This document shows positions 36,644-44,456 of a DNA stretch of 49,862 bases, one piece after another. Position 1 is the first letter of the stretch. Each line of letters begins with the position of its first letter. The stretch comes from Lachnoanaerobaculum saburreum DSM 3986 (GTDB lineage Bacteria > Bacillota > Clostridia > Lachnospirales > Lachnospiraceae): positions 1,844,198 through 1,894,059 of the forward strand of contig NZ_GL622296.1 of assembly GCF_000185385.1 (NCBI RefSeq). The letters are read 5' to 3'. A program made the translations under genes and the position numbers. The notes beneath the pieces are model-generated. The model did no database searches, was not told the origin of the DNA, and saw only the letters and a program-made list of their open reading frames with translations.

Positions 36644-37387
36644 TTATTTTGCCATATTTACTTCTCTGAAAGCATTGCCGTTCTTTAAAACAGGTGAAAA
36701 CTTTTTGTATAAAACTATAGTAAGCATTGACACCAAAGTACCTTTTAATAAATTCATCGGTGCTACAATCATAAGTGCAAAGGTCTGAATATTACTTACT
36801 GCCGGATTTACTGTACTTCCCATACCTATAATAGAACTTAAATCCATTCCGAAAAGCTGTGCAAACTTCGGTAAAAGATAAACTGCATTAAATACTGAAC
36901 CGAATACCGTCATAGTGATTGTACCTGCGATACTGCCAATCAAAGCACCTTTTCTGGTCTTGTTGAAGATATAGATAATACTTGACGGGAGAATAAGTGA
37001 TGCACCTACACAGAAATTTGCAAGTTCACCTACAAAAGCTGTAGATGTGGATTTGAACATTACCTTAAGTAAAATCTTTACAAACTCTGTAAGTACTCCT
37101 GCTACAGGACCGAAGGCAAAAGTCACTATCATAACAGGCAACTCTGAAAAATCAAGTTTATAAAATGTAGGTGCAAACGGCAATGGAAACTCAAACATCA
37201 TAAGTATAGTACTTATTGCACCGAATATACCGATCATAGCAATTTTTTGAGTGGTAATAACAGGCCCTATATATCCCGACCTGTCATTTGCAATCTTCTC
37301 AAAAATAAATGCGACTACAAATGTGGCAAATACAATCCCAAGGAACTCTGCCACAAAAACCAAGTTGTTAATTACTGCTGTCAACAT
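36644..37387 (-). CDS. ribU: Riboflavin ECF transporter S component
   Basis: A 247-aa membrane protein with about six spans, matching the RibU family (ECF-type S component that binds riboflavin). IGIFGAISTILMMFEFPLPF followed by PTFYKLDFSELPVMIVTFAFGP is a close match to the conserved RibU signature. GPVAGVLTEFVKILLKVM and ANFCVGASLILPS also fit. An FMN riboswitch directly upstream strongly supports the assignment. It needs the shared ECF A/A'/T module, which is not in this window. GGAGGTAG precedes the ATG. Confidence 0.95.
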   Translation of the reverse strand: MLTAVINNLVFVAEFLGIVFATFVVAFIFEKIANDRSGYIGPVITTQKIAMIGIFGAISTILMMFEFPLPFAPTFYKLDFSELPVMIVTFAFGPVAGVLTEFVKILLKVMFKSTSTAFVGELANFCVGASLILPSSIIYIFNKTRKGALIGSIAGTITMTVFGSVFNAVYLLPKFAQLFGMDLSSIIGMGSTVNPAVSNIQTFALMIVAPMNLLKGTLVSMLTIVLYKKFSPVLKNGNAFREVNMAK

Positions 37388-37430
37388 AAACTACCTCCAT
37401 AGCATATGCTTCGGAGTGTGTTTTCAAAAT

Positions 37431-37455
37431 AAAAAGCCCCCTATGCTTAGGGGGC
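37431..37455 (-). terminator. Terminator of the FMN riboswitch expression platform
   Basis: GCCCCCTA (37436-37443) pairs with TAGGGGGC (37448-37455) around a TGCT loop, followed by TTTTTATTTTG on the minus strand. It lies between the aptamer and ribU. Confidence 0.88.
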
Positions 37456-37477
37456 AAAAGACGAATCATGAAAACAC

Positions 37478-37588
37478 TCTTCTCTCATCCAGACTATACT
37501 GTCGGTTTTGGAATTTCACCAAATCAACTGCCATGCAGGTCGCAGACTATACTGCCGGTGGGGATTTTCGCCCCGCCCCGAAGATTTA
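37478..37588 (-). promoter_or_regulatory. FMN (RFN-element) riboswitch
   Basis: The minus strand holds the RFN consensus blocks: CTTCGGGGCGGGGCG, ATCCCCACCGGCAGTATAG, CGACC..., TGATTTGGTGAAATTCCAAA and ACCGACAGTATAGTCTGGAT, ending in GAGAGAAGA. Both near-identical AGTATAGTCTG segments are internal parts of the aptamer. It controls ribU through the terminator at 37431-37455. Confidence 0.96.
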
Positions 37589-37603
37589 TTTTTTATTAAT
37601 TCA

Positions 37604-37632
37604 ATCTTAAAACTTTTTGGTAAAAAAGTCAA
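37604..37632 (-). promoter_or_regulatory. Promoter of ribU, overlapping the end of the DUF4317 gene
   Basis: A -35 TTGACT (37627-37632) and a -10 TAAGAT (37604-37609) are separated by 17 bases on the minus strand. The -35 includes the TGA stop of the DUF4317 gene. The start point would be about 10 bases before the riboswitch. Confidence 0.6.
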
Positions 37633-37645
37633 CAACTTTTTACCG
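37617..37645 (-). terminator. Weak terminator-like hairpin at the 3' end of the DUF4317 gene
   Basis: GGTAAAAAG pairs with CTTTTTTACC across the stop codon, followed by AAAAAGTTTT on the minus strand. It could end the transcript from the khpA-side genes, but the T tract is poor. Confidence 0.4.
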
Positions 37646-38741
37646 GCATTCCGTTAATTTCTACATCATCCTCAATAGGCACAAGCAAATACTTTCTTCC
37701 GTCTATCACTCTTGTTTCAAGCTTATCAATAGAATCGGTATCGGTTTTTACAGTAATACCCGGAGTTTTTACCTCAAACTTTTTTGTATCTATAACATTA
37801 TCCGCCAGCACTTCAATATCCGCATCTTCACTTTTTTCATAGGACTCTATTGCCTCATCAGATACACCGCTCTTTGATATAAGCTTAACCATATCATTCT
37901 TTGTAAGTACTAAAGGCTCGGGATTATCGAAATTTTCAGCTATCAAATCAAGCATATTTGAGCTTAGAGCGGACATAACGGGCATTGTAAGTTCATCTCG
38001 CAATATATCATACAGCACCGCCTCAAAAGTTTCCTTTTGCATAGCGGATGACATAGGCGGATTTACTCCTATTATTTCATTTATAAAGCTTTCGTTTAAT
38101 GCATCATTTTTTTTGCTGAAATAAAGTGTCGCATGTATATCTGTAGTTCGCTCCGTAAATGCCGGGAACAAAAAACCGTGCATAGGCATTCCCACAACCC
38201 AATCTCTGATTCGATTGGTTATAACACCTTCATTTGCAAAATAGCTTAATGCCGGTTTTGAAAGACTTACAGGGCAAATACTGCAAAGCAAAGCATGATA
38301 TACCTCACTTGAAGCATCATCCATAGCAAGTTTATCACTTGCCTTGCCCGGTATATCATACATAATATCTATTAAAATTATGTAGTAATTCTCGGCATAT
38401 TCATATGATTCTATTACTTTTCTAAAAAACTCATCCAAAAGCAGTTCATCATCAAGTTTGCTTTCTCGAAGCTGCATTAAAAAGGAATGTGGACTGCCCT
38501 CTTCTTCATTATCAATAGAAAAATCCAGAGTCAACAAAGATTTTCCGACAGCACCTGAAAGAGTCTTTCTGAAAATCTCCTCATATTTGAAGGCGTCTTC
38601 CTCAGGTAATGAGTAAAAAGCATCCTTTGTCATAAATTTTATATTTTTTTCTGCATCAACATAGCAACCGGCATACTTTGTAATAACATTGGTATCCTTA
38701 TTAAATTGCTTTTTGATTTCATTTATTTCTTCTCTAATCAT
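37629..38741 (-). CDS. DUF4317 family protein
   Basis: A 370-aa cytoplasmic protein matching DUF4317, found mostly in Lachnospiraceae and related Clostridia. The N-terminus IKKQFNKDTNVITKYAGCYVD and the middle SDEVYHALLCSICPVSLSKP-type segment (ASSEVYHALLCSICPVSLSK) are typical. A further hallmark is YFANEGVITNRIRDWVVGMPMHGFLFPAF. Function is unknown. The ATG overlaps the stop of trmD by 8 bases, so the two are probably co-translated. It takes the place where rplS often follows trmD in other Firmicutes. Confidence 0.9.
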   Translation of the reverse strand: MIREEINEIKKQFNKDTNVITKYAGCYVDAEKNIKFMTKDAFYSLPEEDAFKYEEIFRKTLSGAVGKSLLTLDFSIDNEEEGSPHSFLMQLRESKLDDELLLDEFFRKVIESYEYAENYYIILIDIMYDIPGKASDKLAMDDASSEVYHALLCSICPVSLSKPALSYFANEGVITNRIRDWVVGMPMHGFLFPAFTERTTDIHATLYFSKKNDALNESFINEIIGVNPPMSSAMQKETFEAVLYDILRDELTMPVMSALSSNMLDLIAENFDNPEPLVLTKNDMVKLISKSGVSDEAIESYEKSEDADIEVLADNVIDTKKFEVKTPGITVKTDTDSIDKLETRVIDGRKYLLVPIEDDVEINGMPVKSC

Positions 38742-39483
38742 CTAAATCACCGCTTTCTTCTTTCAACTCATCCAGATAAATCAAGTCTTTTTTGCTAAGA
38801 TTGGCGTCTTTTAATAAATCCGGTCTGTTATAAAAAGTTCTCTTTATAGACTCTTTTCTTCTCCATTCTTCAATATTTTTATGATGTCCCGAAAGCAGCA
38901 TATCCGGAACTCTAAGCCCCTCATATTCCACAGGTCTTGTATACTGAGGATATTCAAGCAAATTGTCCTCAAAAGACTCAAAATCCGCACTTTCATTATT
39001 GGTAAGTACGCCTTCCACCATTCTTGCTATTGCATCCATCATTACCAGTGCCGGAAGTTCACCTCCAGTAAGCACGTAATCACCTATGGAATAACATTCG
39101 GCATTTGTAAGTTCCAATGCCCTTTCATCCACACCCTCATAATGACCGCAAAGAAAAACTATTTCATCAAGCTTTGCAAGCTCTTTGGCATCATTTTGAT
39201 TAAAAACCTTGCCCTGTGGAGAAAGATATATAAGCTTTGCTCTTTTATCAAGCCTATTACAAATACTTTCATAGGCTTTATGTATCGGCTCCGCCTGCAT
39301 AACCATACCTGCACCGCCGCCATATGGATAATCATCCACCCTTCTATGTTTATCCAATGTAAAATCACGAATATTTATGGCTTCCATTGAAATAAGATCG
39401 TTTTTTATAGCTCTTCCGACAATGCTTGTGTTCATACACATATCTATCATTTCGGGAAATAATGTCAAACAAAAAAAATTCAT
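38734..39483 (-). CDS. trmD: tRNA (guanine-N1)-methyltransferase (m1G37)
   Basis: A 249-aa SPOUT (trefoil knot) methyltransferase that makes m1G37 in tRNAs, preventing frameshifts. TLFPEMIDMCMNTSIVGRAI, RRVDDYPYGGGAGMVMQAEP, LCGHYEGVDERAL and SIGDYVLTGGELPALVMMD are the diagnostic motifs. It follows rimM by 2 bases and overlaps the DUF4317 gene. In most Firmicutes it shares an operon with rpsP, khpA and rimM; here an ATPase-HEPN pair breaks that link. Confidence 0.98.
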   Translation of the reverse strand: MNFFCLTLFPEMIDMCMNTSIVGRAIKNDLISMEAINIRDFTLDKHRRVDDYPYGGGAGMVMQAEPIHKAYESICNRLDKRAKLIYLSPQGKVFNQNDAKELAKLDEIVFLCGHYEGVDERALELTNAECYSIGDYVLTGGELPALVMMDAIARMVEGVLTNNESADFESFEDNLLEYPQYTRPVEYEGLRVPDMLLSGHHKNIEEWRRKESIKRTFYNRPDLLKDANLSKKDLIYLDELKEESGDLDD

Positions 39484-39485
39484 AT

Positions 39486-39995
39486 CTATAAATCCAAAAG
39501 TCCGTCCAAAACATGGACTCTAATTTCTCCCTCTTCAAGGTTTACATCCAGTATACATTGGCTGATATATGGGAATAATACCTTTTTTTCACCCATATCA
39601 ACCTCCATTACATGATTTGCACCGGTTGGAAATACATCGGTAACCTTACCGAGTATAATCCCATCTTCATCAGTAACCTCAAGACCTATAAGATCTGCAA
39701 TATAGTTTTCATTTTTCTTTAGCGGAATGGCATTATCTCTATCTACAAACAAATCAGTATTTCTTAAAGCCTGAATCTCTTCCGGTGTGTTAAACTGCTT
39801 AAATTTTACAAGTGCCATATTCTTTTGAAATCTGACCGTTTCAATATCAAGTACTGTCTCAACTCCCTTAATATCAGCATATACTTTTTTTATCTTTTTT
39901 AATCTGTTGCTGTCATCAGATGTAGGATACACCTTTGCCTCACCCTTTATACCATGGGAACTTGTAATAACCCCCACTCTAAATCTGTCTATCAT
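39486..39995 (-). CDS. rimM: Ribosome maturation factor RimM
   Basis: A 169-aa 16S rRNA-processing factor that binds S19 during 30S assembly. RFRVGVITSSHGIKGEAKVYP is the RimM N-terminal domain signature, and the PRC-barrel C-terminal domain shows EVDMGEKKVLFPYISQCILDV. The start at 39995 (MIDRFRV) is chosen because it fits the family length; an upstream frame to 40028 adds a non-conserved stretch. It starts 16 bases after the HEPN gene stops and has no visible promoter of its own. Confidence 0.95.
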   Translation of the reverse strand: MIDRFRVGVITSSHGIKGEAKVYPTSDDSNRLKKIKKVYADIKGVETVLDIETVRFQKNMALVKFKQFNTPEEIQALRNTDLFVDRDNAIPLKKNENYIADLIGLEVTDEDGIILGKVTDVFPTGANHVMEVDMGEKKVLFPYISQCILDVNLEEGEIRVHVLDGLLDL

Positions 39996-40011
39996 CTTAT
40001 TCACTTTCTTT

Positions 40012-40716
40012 TTATTTGATAATATCATTATCTAATGCAATATCATATATAGCATTTACAATAAGTTCAATATTTGTTATATATTTTTCTACAAACTCTT
40101 TTGTAATATCCTGTTTTTTTGCTGAAGCATGACTTCTATCATTTTGGTGAGCAATATCATTTCTTCTTTGAAATAAATCTATTACAACTTGTTTACCATA
40201 CTTAAGAGGATCTTCGCTTTCTTTAGAGAAAGCCCTTTTCATAGTCTTACTAAAATCAATTCCGATTAAATTTAATTGATCTTTCATACTTTCATGAGAT
40301 AAAAAGACATCTCTGCTGAATCTATCATTAAGATAATCAAAAAACCAATCTTTTGAATTCACAGTATTTATTGCATCCTCTACTTTTGACATAGGAACCA
40401 TAAATCTGTAGTATTTTTCCGACTTACTCCATTGTCCTGTAAACATTTTAAATAAACAGAATTTACTCATCTCATGAATAAAAAAATCAAGGAGTCCCTC
40501 TGCAAGAACAACTTGAGAGCGCCATATTGTTTTACCATCGTTTTCATTTCCATTTTTATTTAACAAATCCGCTACAGGATACTGTGCTTTTACTTCGTTT
40601 AAACTTTCTTCAAAATGTTCCTTAATTTCTTTAAGTGAGAACTGTACCGGTAATTCGATTACTTTAAGTTCTCTTTTTTCTTCAACTCTTGGTGAAAGGG
40701 ATAAGTCTCTTCTCAT
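40012..40716 (-). CDS. HEPN-domain protein, probable RNase effector of an ATPase-HEPN pair
   Basis: A 234-aa protein with mostly helical character. A helix VVLAEGLLDFFIHEMSKFC (about 69-87) and the C-terminal FQRRNDIAHQNDRSHA carry the HEPN catalytic-type motif R-x4-H (Arg185 to His190). This resembles the RiboL-PSP or MAE_28990 classes of HEPN domains; I cannot decide which. HEPN RNases cleave RNA and act in toxin-antitoxin and abortive-infection systems. It lies 15 bases after an AAA-type ATPase, with GAGGG before the ATG. The pair interrupts a conserved ribosome-biogenesis operon. Activity and role in defence are inferred from the motif and partner. Confidence 0.72.
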   Translation of the reverse strand: MRRDLSLSPRVEEKRELKVIELPVQFSLKEIKEHFEESLNEVKAQYPVADLLNKNGNENDGKTIWRSQVVLAEGLLDFFIHEMSKFCLFKMFTGQWSKSEKYYRFMVPMSKVEDAINTVNSKDWFFDYLNDRFSRDVFLSHESMKDQLNLIGIDFSKTMKRAFSKESEDPLKYGKQVVIDLFQRRNDIAHQNDRSHASAKKQDITKEFVEKYITNIELIVNAIYDIALDNDIIK

Positions 40717-40731
40717 TATTTACCCTCACAC

Positions 40732-41976
40732 TCATATTCCGTCTACGATTTTAGCAAAATCAAGATTTAGCATCGGAATCGCACCATATTTACCTGTAAT
40801 ATAACCATTCCCAAATTTTTCTTCGCGCCTTACATTTTTGATTTCTGCCAGCGAGAAAAGATCCGTTGAACGATCGTTCTTCATCTCTGTAAACCAAATT
40901 TGATCTCTTCTAAATAAATCAAAATTCAATAATCCTGTTTCATGTGTAGTAAAAATAAGCTGCGGAGTTTTATCTGTTTTAGTAGAAACAAAAAGTTTTA
41001 TCAGTCCATAAACCAATGCTTCATGAAGATTGGCCTCCAATTCATCACAAATTAGTACTTTGCTATTTACCATAATATCAATAATAGGGCATAGCATTCC
41101 GAAAAGCTTCTTTATACCCGTTGATTCTTCTGACATAAGATCGGTTTCAAATTCATCATAAACAATCTTAGTTGAAATGCTCTCAGCCCTCGCTTCAGCT
41201 ATCGCCTTTTTAAATTCATCCGATAAAAACGGAAGAAATTCAACAGATTCAACTTCAGCTTCATTGATGGTAACATTTATGTCTTTTATTCCTGTGTCCA
41301 ATTCCTTTAGAAAAGTCAACACAGAGTTCTTAATATTCTCATTTTTATATATTTGATGTAAAGAATAATCCATCCATATATCCTGTTTACTGTCTTTATA
41401 TATAATTAAATAATCATTGAAAAAATTAAAAACATCTTTAACCTCATCTACATTACTGAAGTTTGCAGCACATGACAACATTAATCTGTTTGGCATCAAT
41501 ACATCTTTGCATGTTTCGAATTTTTTACGAAACTTACTTCCCTCAGTGAACTCATTATTTGTTCTTTCAAAAATTTTAGTCTGTTTTCCGTTAGGAAAAT
41601 AATATAAATACTCTTCTACTACAAGCATGTTTTTTAGAGAAAAACCGAAAACATATCTTATTTCTTTTACTACAAAATGAAGTTGATATCTGCTTTCTTT
41701 TTCAAAACCGTCCAATTTGTGAGGTGATTGTCTTATACCCTGCCCGGGCTGATGTAGTATACTGTTTAATACAAGATTTCTTACAAAATCAATTGCATCA
41801 ACAAAATTGCTCTTTCCCGATCCGTTTGCACCATATATCACTGCCGATTTTAAAACATCCAAACCTGCAATCTTTTCTATTTTTTCCTCATGTGAAGTGT
41901 CTTTCCCTGCCAAAGCGGAAAATATTATTTTTTCTCGAATAGATTTATGGTTTGAACAGGTGAATTCAATTAGCAT
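40732..41976 (-). CDS. AAA15/21-type ATPase (RloA/AbiLi-like), partner of the HEPN protein
   Basis: A 414-aa OLD/SMC-like ABC-class ATPase. The N-terminus IEFTCSNHKSIREKIIFS precedes the Walker A IYGANGSGKSNF (about 48-58). A variable helical middle follows, then SEESTGIKKL (signature region), Walker B VLICDELEANLHEAL (about 307-321), and the sensor IFTTHETGLL with the RRDQIWFTE block (about 356-364). RloA/AbiLi-type ATPases regulate a co-encoded effector, often RloB; here the partner is a HEPN protein. AAGGAGG 5-6 bases before 41976 decides the start. It has its own promoter (42005-42033). Anti-phage or toxin-antitoxin function is inferred. Confidence 0.85.
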   Translation of the reverse strand: MLIEFTCSNHKSIREKIIFSALAGKDTSHEEKIEKIAGLDVLKSAVIYGANGSGKSNFVDAIDFVRNLVLNSILHQPGQGIRQSPHKLDGFEKESRYQLHFVVKEIRYVFGFSLKNMLVVEEYLYYFPNGKQTKIFERTNNEFTEGSKFRKKFETCKDVLMPNRLMLSCAANFSNVDEVKDVFNFFNDYLIIYKDSKQDIWMDYSLHQIYKNENIKNSVLTFLKELDTGIKDINVTINEAEVESVEFLPFLSDEFKKAIAEARAESISTKIVYDEFETDLMSEESTGIKKLFGMLCPIIDIMVNSKVLICDELEANLHEALVYGLIKLFVSTKTDKTPQLIFTTHETGLLNFDLFRRDQIWFTEMKNDRSTDLFSLAEIKNVRREEKFGNGYITGKYGAIPMLNLDFAKIVDGI

Positions 41977-42004
41977 ATTATTCCTCCTTATTCTTATAAT
42001 ATAG

Positions 42005-42033
42005 ATGATATCATATAAATTAGAATTAAACAA
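42005..42033 (-). promoter_or_regulatory. Promoter of the ATPase-HEPN module
   Basis: A -10 TATCAT (42005-42010) and a -35 TTGTTT (42028-42033) are separated by 17 bases on the minus strand. The start point would be about 20-25 bases before the ATPase gene. It lies downstream of the khpA terminator and is the last evident promoter before rimM and trmD. Confidence 0.65.
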
Positions 42034-42100
42034 CGATATTTGTGATTAATATGCAAATTCACAGCTTTAAATTGTCGTAAATATCATTTTATATTCTTTA

Positions 42101-42134
42101 AAATAAAAATAAAGCCACTACATATGTAGCAGCT
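42101..42134 (-). terminator. Terminator after khpA
   Basis: AGCTGCTACAT pairs with ATGTAGTGGCT on the minus strand (42113-42134, two wobble pairs), followed by TTATTTTTATTTT. It closes the ylxM-ffh-rpsP-khpA transcript before the inserted ATPase-HEPN module. Confidence 0.82.
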
Positions 42135-42140
42135 TGCTTG

Positions 42141-42368
42141 TTATTTTATCTCTAATACTACTTTTTTTTCAGCTCTTATAGATGCTGATTTTATAATAGA
42201 ACGTATAGCCTTTGCTATCTTTCCGGACTTACCTATAACCTTGCCCATATCAGCCTCGGCTACAGACAGTGTACAAACAGTAGTATCACCGTCAATTGTT
42301 TCTTCTACTTTTACCTGAGACGGGTCATCTACCAAAGCTTTTGCTATAACTTCAATGACTTCTTTCAT
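42141..42368 (-). CDS. khpA: KH-domain RNA-binding protein KhpA (YlqC)
   Basis: A 75-aa single-KH protein that forms a complex with KhpB and binds RNA, influencing cell elongation and division in Gram-positive bacteria. The KH signature is ADMGKVIGKSGKIAKAIRSI (GxxG loop IGKSGK). AAGGACT precedes the ATG. Its place 12 bases after rpsP is the standard one; normally rimM would follow. Confidence 0.96.
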   Translation of the reverse strand: MKEVIEVIAKALVDDPSQVKVEETIDGDTTVCTLSVAEADMGKVIGKSGKIAKAIRSIIKSASIRAEKKVVLEIK

Positions 42369-42380
42369 AATCAGTCCTTA

Positions 42381-42623
42381 TTATACCAATCCCGCACTCT
42401 TTAAAAGCTTGGCAACTCTGTCTGTAGGCTGTGCACCGTTTGCAAGCCACTTCTTTGTGTTTTCCTCATCAAACTTGATTACACTCGGATCAGCTGTCGG
42501 ATCATATGTACCGACTTCAGCGATAAATCTACCGTCTCTTGGTGAACGTGCATCAGCAACCACTACTCTATAAAAAGGTGCCTTCTTCTGTCCCATTCTC
42601 TTTAATCTCATCTTAACTGCCAT
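42381..42623 (-). CDS. rpsP: 30S ribosomal protein S16
   Basis: An 80-aa small-subunit protein. [20 protein letters not shown] and [20 protein letters not shown] are the S16 signature. AGGAGGATAAT precedes the ATG. It follows ffh by 67 bases. S16 is needed for 30S assembly, as is RimM. Confidence 0.99.
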   Translation of the reverse strand: MAVKMRLKRMGQKKAPFYRVVVADARSPRDGRFIAEVGTYDPTADPSVIKFDEENTKKWLANGAQPTDRVAKLLKSAGLV

Positions 42624-42690
42624 TTTATTATCCTCCTAATAGCTATAAAAATCTATATATGATCAATTCTAATATTTAGAATAAAATCCT

Positions 42691-44046
42691 TTAAAAACCT
42701 AATTTCCCCCCAAAGAGGCCTCCAAGGGCTCCTCTTTTTTTGTTGTTTTTCATCATTCCGGGGAATTGTTTCATCATCTTTTTCATCTGCTCAAACTGCT
42801 TGACCAGACGATTGACTTCTCCGATATTTACTCCCGAACCCTTTGCAATCCTGTTTTTTCTTGAAGGGTTTAAAAGACTCGGATCAAGCCTTTCCTTTTT
42901 TGACATACTCTGTATTATGGCCTTTATCTTTACCACTTGACCGTCATCTACCTGAGGCAACGCCGACTTTCCTCCGATTCCCGGCAACATACTGAGAATA
43001 CTTGTCATACCGCCCATCTTCTCAAGCTGTTCAAGCTGCTCAAGAAAATCATTAAAATCAAAATCGGCTTTTGCAATCTTTTGAGAAAGTTTTTTTGCTT
43101 TCTCACTGTCCATATCCATTTCAGCTTTCTCAATAAGTGAAAGAATATCTCCCATACCAAGTATACGGCTTGCCATTCTGTCAGGATAAAACTGCTCCAA
43201 GTCGGAGAGTTTTTCACCCATACCTACATAAAGTATAGGCTTACCTGTAACGGCACGTACTGAAAGTGCAGCACCACCTCTGGTATCACCGTCAAGCTTT
43301 GTCAGAATTACCCCTGTAATATCAAGCTTTTCATTAAAGGTTTCCGCTACATTTACAGCGTCCTGACCTGTCATAGCATCCACTACCAAAATAATATCAT
43401 CAACATTTACATTGTCCTTAATTTCTATAAGCTCATTCATCATATCTTCATCTATATGAAGTCGTCCCGCGGTATCAAGGAATACGATATTGTGATGATT
43501 TTCTTTAGCATATTCTAATGCTTTCTTTGCAATCTCTACAGGCTTATGGTTTGTTCCCATATCAAAAACAGGCACATCCACTTTCTCACCGTTTCTTTTT
43601 AACTGCTCTATTGCAGCAGGTCTGTATATATCACAGCCTACAAGCACCGGTGAATTACCTTTTTTCTTTAACTTGGCGGCAAGCTTTGCGGTAGTGGTTG
43701 TTTTACCCGCACCCTGAAGACCTGCCATCATTATAACGGTTATATCCCCTGACGGTTTTATCTTAAGCTCAGTGGTCTCACTTCCCATCAGTGAAACCAT
43801 CTCTTCGTTAACAATTTTAATAACCTGTTGAGCAGGTGTAAGTGAGTTCAGTACATTGGAACCTGTTGCCTTTTCCTGAATACCCTTTATAAAATCCTTT
43901 ACCACCTTAAAGCTTACATCTGCTTCAAGAAGTGCCAGCCTTACTTCCTTTAAACCGATTCTTACATCATCCTCGCTCAGTCTGCCCTTGCCGCGAAGAT
44001 TCTTAAAAACATTTTGAAGTTTTTCAGATAAGCTTTCAAAAGCCAT
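42691..44046 (-). CDS. ffh: Signal recognition particle protein (SRP54/Ffh)
   Basis: A 451-aa GTPase that targets nascent membrane proteins with 4.5S RNA. Domains: N (MAFESLSEKLQNVFKNLRGK), G with MAGLQGAGKTTTTAKLA, VFLDTAGRLHIDEDM, ILTKLDGDTRGGAALSV, and a methionine-rich M domain (FEQMKKMMKQFPGMM). AGGAGG precedes the ATG. It follows ylxM by 10 bases. Confidence 0.99.
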   Translation of the reverse strand: MAFESLSEKLQNVFKNLRGKGRLSEDDVRIGLKEVRLALLEADVSFKVVKDFIKGIQEKATGSNVLNSLTPAQQVIKIVNEEMVSLMGSETTELKIKPSGDITVIMMAGLQGAGKTTTTAKLAAKLKKKGNSPVLVGCDIYRPAAIEQLKRNGEKVDVPVFDMGTNHKPVEIAKKALEYAKENHHNIVFLDTAGRLHIDEDMMNELIEIKDNVNVDDIILVVDAMTGQDAVNVAETFNEKLDITGVILTKLDGDTRGGAALSVRAVTGKPILYVGMGEKLSDLEQFYPDRMASRILGMGDILSLIEKAEMDMDSEKAKKLSQKIAKADFDFNDFLEQLEQLEKMGGMTSILSMLPGIGGKSALPQVDDGQVVKIKAIIQSMSKKERLDPSLLNPSRKNRIAKGSGVNIGEVNRLVKQFEQMKKMMKQFPGMMKNNKKRGALGGLFGGKLGF

Positions 44047-44056
44047 TTAAAACCTC

Positions 44057-44413
44057 CTATACATCCAGTATCTTAGATAATAACTCATTTATTTCAGTTA
44101 TAAGCTTCTCATCCTTTATATTCTGATATATCCCTACAATCCTTTGTATTTCTTTTACATAAGATTTTGTTTCATCAAACTTTTTTATCAAACCAAGCTT
44201 TTCCTCATAAGAAACCAGTGATTTATTGCATCTTTTTATAAGATCGCTTACTCCCTGTCTGCTGATGCCTTCATTCTCGGCAATCTCACTAAGTGATAAG
44301 TCATTAAATACAACATCCTCATAAATCCTTTGCTGATGCACTGTCAAAAGCCTACCGTAAAAGTCATATAAAGTACCTTGATTGATATATTTTTCTATAT
44401 CATTATTTTCCAT
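44057..44413 (-). CDS. ylxM: YlxM-family helix-turn-helix protein
   Basis: A 118-aa protein with an HTH near residues 30-70 (QQRIYEDVVFNDLSLSEIAE, then NEGISRQGVSDLIKRC). YlxM normally precedes ffh and is thought to modulate SRP. The ATG at 44413 has no Shine-Dalgarno sequence, and its promoter's -10 box ends only 8 bases earlier. The mRNA may therefore start within a few bases of the ATG (leaderless). A start further upstream would place the codon inside the promoter. Confidence 0.9.
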   Translation of the reverse strand: MENNDIEKYINQGTLYDFYGRLLTVHQQRIYEDVVFNDLSLSEIAENEGISRQGVSDLIKRCNKSLVSYEEKLGLIKKFDETKSYVKEIQRIVGIYQNIKDEKLITEINELLSKILDV

Positions 44414-44421
44414 ACTGAGAG

Positions 44422-44450
44422 AGTATAACAGCATAAAAGGAAGCTGTCAA
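44422..44450 (-). promoter_or_regulatory. Near-consensus promoter of ylxM-ffh-rpsP-khpA
   Basis: A perfect -35 TTGACA (44445-44450) and a -10 TATACT (44422-44427) with exactly 17 bases between them. The -35 lies within a 9-bp inverted repeat, CTGTCAAGT (44444-44452) with ACTTGACAG (44459-44467), a possible operator or hairpin. Confidence 0.85.
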
Positions 44451-44456
44451 GTGTTT

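Noticed and set aside
37491-37555. Two near-identical AGTATAGTCTG segments as a direct repeat
   Set aside because: Both are standard parts of the FMN aptamer.
43005-43217. Second minus-strand frame inside ffh
   Set aside because: Out-of-frame shadow of a highly conserved gene, without a ribosome site.
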